From the NCBI GenBank assembly GCA_034668825.1, contig JAXDOR010000154.1, forward strand, positions 1-25,188: a stretch of 25,188 nucleotides of DNA. Reading direction: 5' to 3'. Shown in pieces: positions 22,968 to 25,188 of the stretch. Position numbers and translations under genes: made by a program. This DNA comes from CANKHA01 sp034668825 (GTDB lineage Bacteria; Pseudomonadota; Alphaproteobacteria; Rhizobiales; Xanthobacteraceae). Under the pieces are notes generated by a model. It made no database searches. It saw nothing but the letters and a program-made list of their open reading frames with translations, and was not told the DNA's origin. Within the stretch, counting starts at the first letter, position 1. Every line of letters starts with the position of its first letter.

Positions 22968-23187
22968 TACTGCTTATCACTCCGCCTTTTGGATCGCGTC
23001 CGCGATACTCGCCTCTTTTTGTTTTACGCGCGCTTGGGTTTATGGGCGCGGAGGCATGGACCAAGAGTATAGGTTCCTAGCTACTCCCGAGTATCTCAAA
23101 GTCCAGTTATGGGGCGTCGCAGGCATTGCCTTCTTGGCATTCTCCCTGCTCGACTTGTTCTTATTCTTCAATCCTGAGTATCGGTGA
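22960..23187 (+). CDS. Small two-helix membrane protein between sucC and sucD, unrecognised
   Basis: I do not recognise this 75-residue protein. It starts with GTG at 22960, overlapping the end of sucC by 8 bases, and stops 4 bases before the sucD ATG, so it is neatly packed into the operon. Two hydrophobic segments (about 8–28 and 49–70) are separated by a hydrophilic loop with GRGGMDQEYRFLATPEYLK; each segment ends near an aromatic or charged cap (WVYGRGG and FFNPEYR). No signal cleavage site, Cys pair or known motif is evident. The GC content is about 54 percent by hand count over 22981–23160, somewhat below the flanking suc genes. The frame is fully open and the spacing is too tidy for chance, but expression is not proved. 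A membrane-tethering or regulatory peptide for the enzyme is one speculation. Confidence 0.65.
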   Translation: MANTAYHSAFWIASAILASFCFTRAWVYGRGGMDQEYRFLATPEYLKVQLWGVAGIAFLAFSLLDLFLFFNPEYR

Positions 23188-23191
23188 AGCC

Positions 23192-24076
23192 ATGTCCATC
23201 CTCATCAACAAAAACACCAAGGTTATCTGCCAGGGCTTCACTGGCAAGAACGGCACCTTCCATTCCGAACAGGCGATTGCTTACGGAACCAAGATGGTTG
23301 GCGGCACCTCGCCCGGTAAAGGTGGTTCGATGCATCTGGGCCTGCCGGTATTCGACACCGTCGCCGAGGCGCGGGAGGAGACCGGTTGTGATACCAGCGT
23401 GGTCTATGTCCCGCCGGCAGGCGCGGCGGATGCGATCTGCGAATCCATTCAGGCGGAAATTCCGCTGATCATCTGCATCACCGAAGGCATTCCGGTGTTG
23501 GATATGGTGAGGGTCAAGCGCGCGCTGTCGGGCTCGAAGGCGCGGCTGATTGGGCCGAATTGCCCGGGTGTGATGACGGCCGGCGAATGCAAGATCGGCA
23601 TCATGCCGGCCAACATCTTCAAGCCCGGCAAGATCGGCATCGTCTCGCGCTCCGGCACGCTGACCTATGAGGCGGTATTCCAGACCACGCGCGAAGGTCT
23701 CGGCCAGACGACAGCGGTCGGCATCGGCGGCGATCCGGTGAAGGGTACCGAGTTCATCGACATGCTGGAGATGTTCCTCGCCGACAAGGCGACGGAAGCG
23801 ATCGTGATGATCGGCGAAATCGGCGGCTCGGGCGAGGAGGACGCTGCGGAATTCCTGCGCGACGAGGCTAAGCGCGGCCGCAAAAAACCGATGGTTGGAT
23901 TTATCGCCGGCCGCACCGCTCCGCCGGGGCGGCGTATGGGCCACGCCGGCGCGATTATCTCGGGCGGCAAGGGCGATGCCGAATCCAAGATTGCCGCCAT
24001 GGAAGCCGCTGGCATTACCGTTTCGCCGTCCCCGGCAAGGATCGGCAAAACGCTGCTGCAAGTTTTAAATTCCTGA
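23192..24076 (+). CDS. sucD: Succinate–CoA ligase (ADP-forming) subunit alpha
   Basis: The alpha subunit binds CoA and carries the phosphohistidine intermediate. The 294-residue product has MSILINKNTKVICQGFTGKNGTFHSEQAIAYGTKMVGG (CoA-binding Rossmann start), GPNCPGVMT, VSRSGTLTYEAV, GIGGDPVKGT and the active-site GHAGAI (H251). I chose the ATG at 23192 because the protein then begins at the conserved MSILINKNTK. It follows the small membrane protein by 4 bp. SucA begins 112 bp later; the gap holds a 5-bp hairpin (24151–24163) but no terminator. Confidence 0.97.
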   Translation: MSILINKNTKVICQGFTGKNGTFHSEQAIAYGTKMVGGTSPGKGGSMHLGLPVFDTVAEAREETGCDTSVVYVPPAGAADAICESIQAEIPLIICITEGIPVLDMVRVKRALSGSKARLIGPNCPGVMTAGECKIGIMPANIFKPGKIGIVSRSGTLTYEAVFQTTREGLGQTTAVGIGGDPVKGTEFIDMLEMFLADKATEAIVMIGEIGGSGEEDAAEFLRDEAKRGRKKPMVGFIAGRTAPPGRRMGHAGAIISGGKGDAESKIAAMEAAGITVSPSPARIGKTLLQVLNS

Positions 24077-24188
24077 TTCACTCTTTGCCTCTTTCGAAGT
24101 ACTGCAAGCGCCTTAAATAGGGTAGACAACCGCTTGCTGGTTACCTCGCACGCGCTTAGCGCGATCGAGTCGCTATCAGGATTCCAAG

Positions 24189-25188
24189 ATGTCCCGCCAA
24201 GACGCCAACGCCACCTTTGCTCTCACCTCGTTTCTCTACGGCGGCAACGCTGGCTACATCGAGGACCTTTACGCGCGCTATGAGGCTGACCCGCAGTCGG
24301 TCGATGCTGAGTGGCAGGTGTTTTTTCAAAGCCTGAAGGACGACGCCGGTGAGGTGGTGAAAACCGCCCGCGGCCCGTCCTGGAAAAAGCCCAACTGGCC
24401 GGCACGGGAGGGTGGCGAACTGGTCTCCGCGCTGACCAGCGAATGGGCGGAGGCCGAGAAAACGATCGGCGACAAACTTAAGGCCAAAGCGCAAAGTCGA
24501 GGCGTCGAACTCTCCGCCGCCGAGGTGCAGCAGGCGACACGGGATTCGATTCATGCGCTGATGCTGATCCGCGCCTATCGTGCCCGCGGTCATTTGCACG
24601 CCAAGCTTGACCCACTCGGGCTTGAGGCGCCGCGCAGCCACGAGGAACTCGATCCGCGAACCTACGGCTTCACCGAAGGCGACCTCGACCGGAAGATATT
24701 TCTCGACAAGGTATTGGGCCTCGAATTCTCCTCAGTGCGTGAGATCGTCGCCATCCTTGAGCGTACCTATTGCCAGACGCTCGGCGTCGAGTTTTTGCAC
24801 ATTTCCGATGGCGCGCAGAAAGGTTGGATACAGGAGCGCATTGAGGGCAAGGACAAGGAAATAACCTTCACTCGTGAAGGCAAGCGCGCCATCCTCAACA
24901 AACTTGTCGAGGCGGACGGTTTCGAAAAATTCTGCGACGTGAAATTCACCGGCACCAAGCGCTTTGGCCTCGACGGCGGCGAGTCGATGATCCCGGCGCT
25001 GGAGCAGATCATCAAGCGCGGCGGCGCGCTCGGCGTGAAGGACATCTGCATCGGTATGGCCCACCGCGGCCGCCTCAACGTGCTGGCGCAGGTGATGGCG
25101 AAACCGCACCGCGCGATCTTCAACGAGTTCAAGGGCGGCTCCTGGAAGCCGGAGGAGATCGAAGGCTCGGGCGACGTGAAATATCACC
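24189..25188 (+). CDS. sucA: 2-oxoglutarate dehydrogenase E1 component, N-terminal part (runs off the right edge)
   Basis: This thiamine-diphosphate-dependent subunit decarboxylates 2-oxoglutarate in the TCA-cycle dehydrogenase complex. The frame is open from the ATG at 24189 to the window edge, 333 codons, roughly the first third of the usual protein of nearly 1000 residues. Visible marks are the E2-binding N-terminal segment FLYGGNAGYIEDLYARYEADPQSVDAEWQVFF, the block RAYRARGHLHAKLDPLGLE, RFGLDGGESMIPAL and the start of the ThDP domain GMAHRGRLNVLAQVM. CAGGA sits 7 bases before the ATG. It continues the mdh–sucC–sucD order; sucB is expected beyond the window. Confidence 0.96.
   Translation, partial: MSRQDANATFALTSFLYGGNAGYIEDLYARYEADPQSVDAEWQVFFQSLKDDAGEVVKTARGPSWKKPNWPAREGGELVSALTSEWAEAEKTIGDKLKAKAQSRGVELSAAEVQQATRDSIHALMLIRAYRARGHLHAKLDPLGLEAPRSHEELDPRTYGFTEGDLDRKIFLDKVLGLEFSSVREIVAILERTYCQTLGVEFLHISDGAQKGWIQERIEGKDKEITFTREGKRAILNKLVEADGFEKFCDVKFTGTKRFGLDGGESMIPALEQIIKRGGALGVKDICIGMAHRGRLNVLAQVMAKPHRAIFNEFKGGSWKPEEIEGSGDVKYH

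Noticed and set aside
24151..24163. Short hairpin (5-bp arms, TTA loop) between sucD and sucA
   Set aside because: Too short, with no T-run, and it lies upstream of the sucA start; such stems are expected by chance in GC-rich DNA.

Overview
The window looks like chromosomal core DNA of an alphaproteobacterium of the order Hyphomicrobiales (Rhizobiales), probably near the Bradyrhizobium/Xanthobacteraceae group. Three things point there: high-GC coding DNA throughout; the arrangement ftsY–yciB, ccmABCDG, acnA, DUF1223, DUF2794 and BI-1; and the zapE–mdh–sucC–sucD–sucA cluster, which is typical of that order. This is inference from gene order and protein motifs; no database search was run. I see no insertion sequence, prophage, tRNA, rRNA or CRISPR array.

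Layout. (1) 1–409: the N-terminal part of an RluA-type pseudouridine synthase, reading leftward off the window. (2) 436–1969: ftsY and the septation protein yciB. They converge, across a perfect 14-bp palindrome, on a tightly overlapping cytochrome c maturation operon on the minus strand (ccmA, B, C, D, G; 4859 to 2009). (3) 5093–9375: acnA, divergent from ccmA, then a DUF1223 thioredoxin-like periplasmic protein and a DUF2794 protein. Between the last two lies an orphan minus-strand terminator that suggests an undescribed small RNA. (4) 9441–14445: a Bax inhibitor-1-like protein, then a ybbA–ybbP-type ABC export system divergent from a tesA-like GDSL esterase. (5) 14455–17992: a rightward operon with a clear sigma-70 promoter, a palindromic operator, an ArsR repressor, five SRPBCC (AHSA1/START-like) proteins and a VOC (PhnB-like) protein. 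It also holds the internally deleted remains of a second VOC gene. (6) 18087–19210: thpR and a GNAT acetyltransferase with overlapping convergent stops. (7) 19515–25188: zapE, mdh, sucC, a small two-helix membrane protein wedged between sucC and sucD, sucD, and the first third of sucA, which runs off the right edge.

How the genes work together. Much of the window serves respiration. AcnA, Mdh, SucCD and SucA are TCA-cycle enzymes, and Ccm proteins load heme onto c-type cytochromes. FtsY delivers membrane proteins to the translocon. The ArsR/SRPBCC/VOC operon is the most accessory-looking part: it is a self-regulated set of paralogous hydrophobic-ligand-binding folds with no identified ligand.

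Best leads for something undescribed: the sucC–sucD intercalated membrane peptide (22960–23187), the candidate small RNA on the minus strand at about 8669–8850, and the multi-SRPBCC operon with its collapsed VOC gene, whose stop codon now overlaps the start of the next gene.
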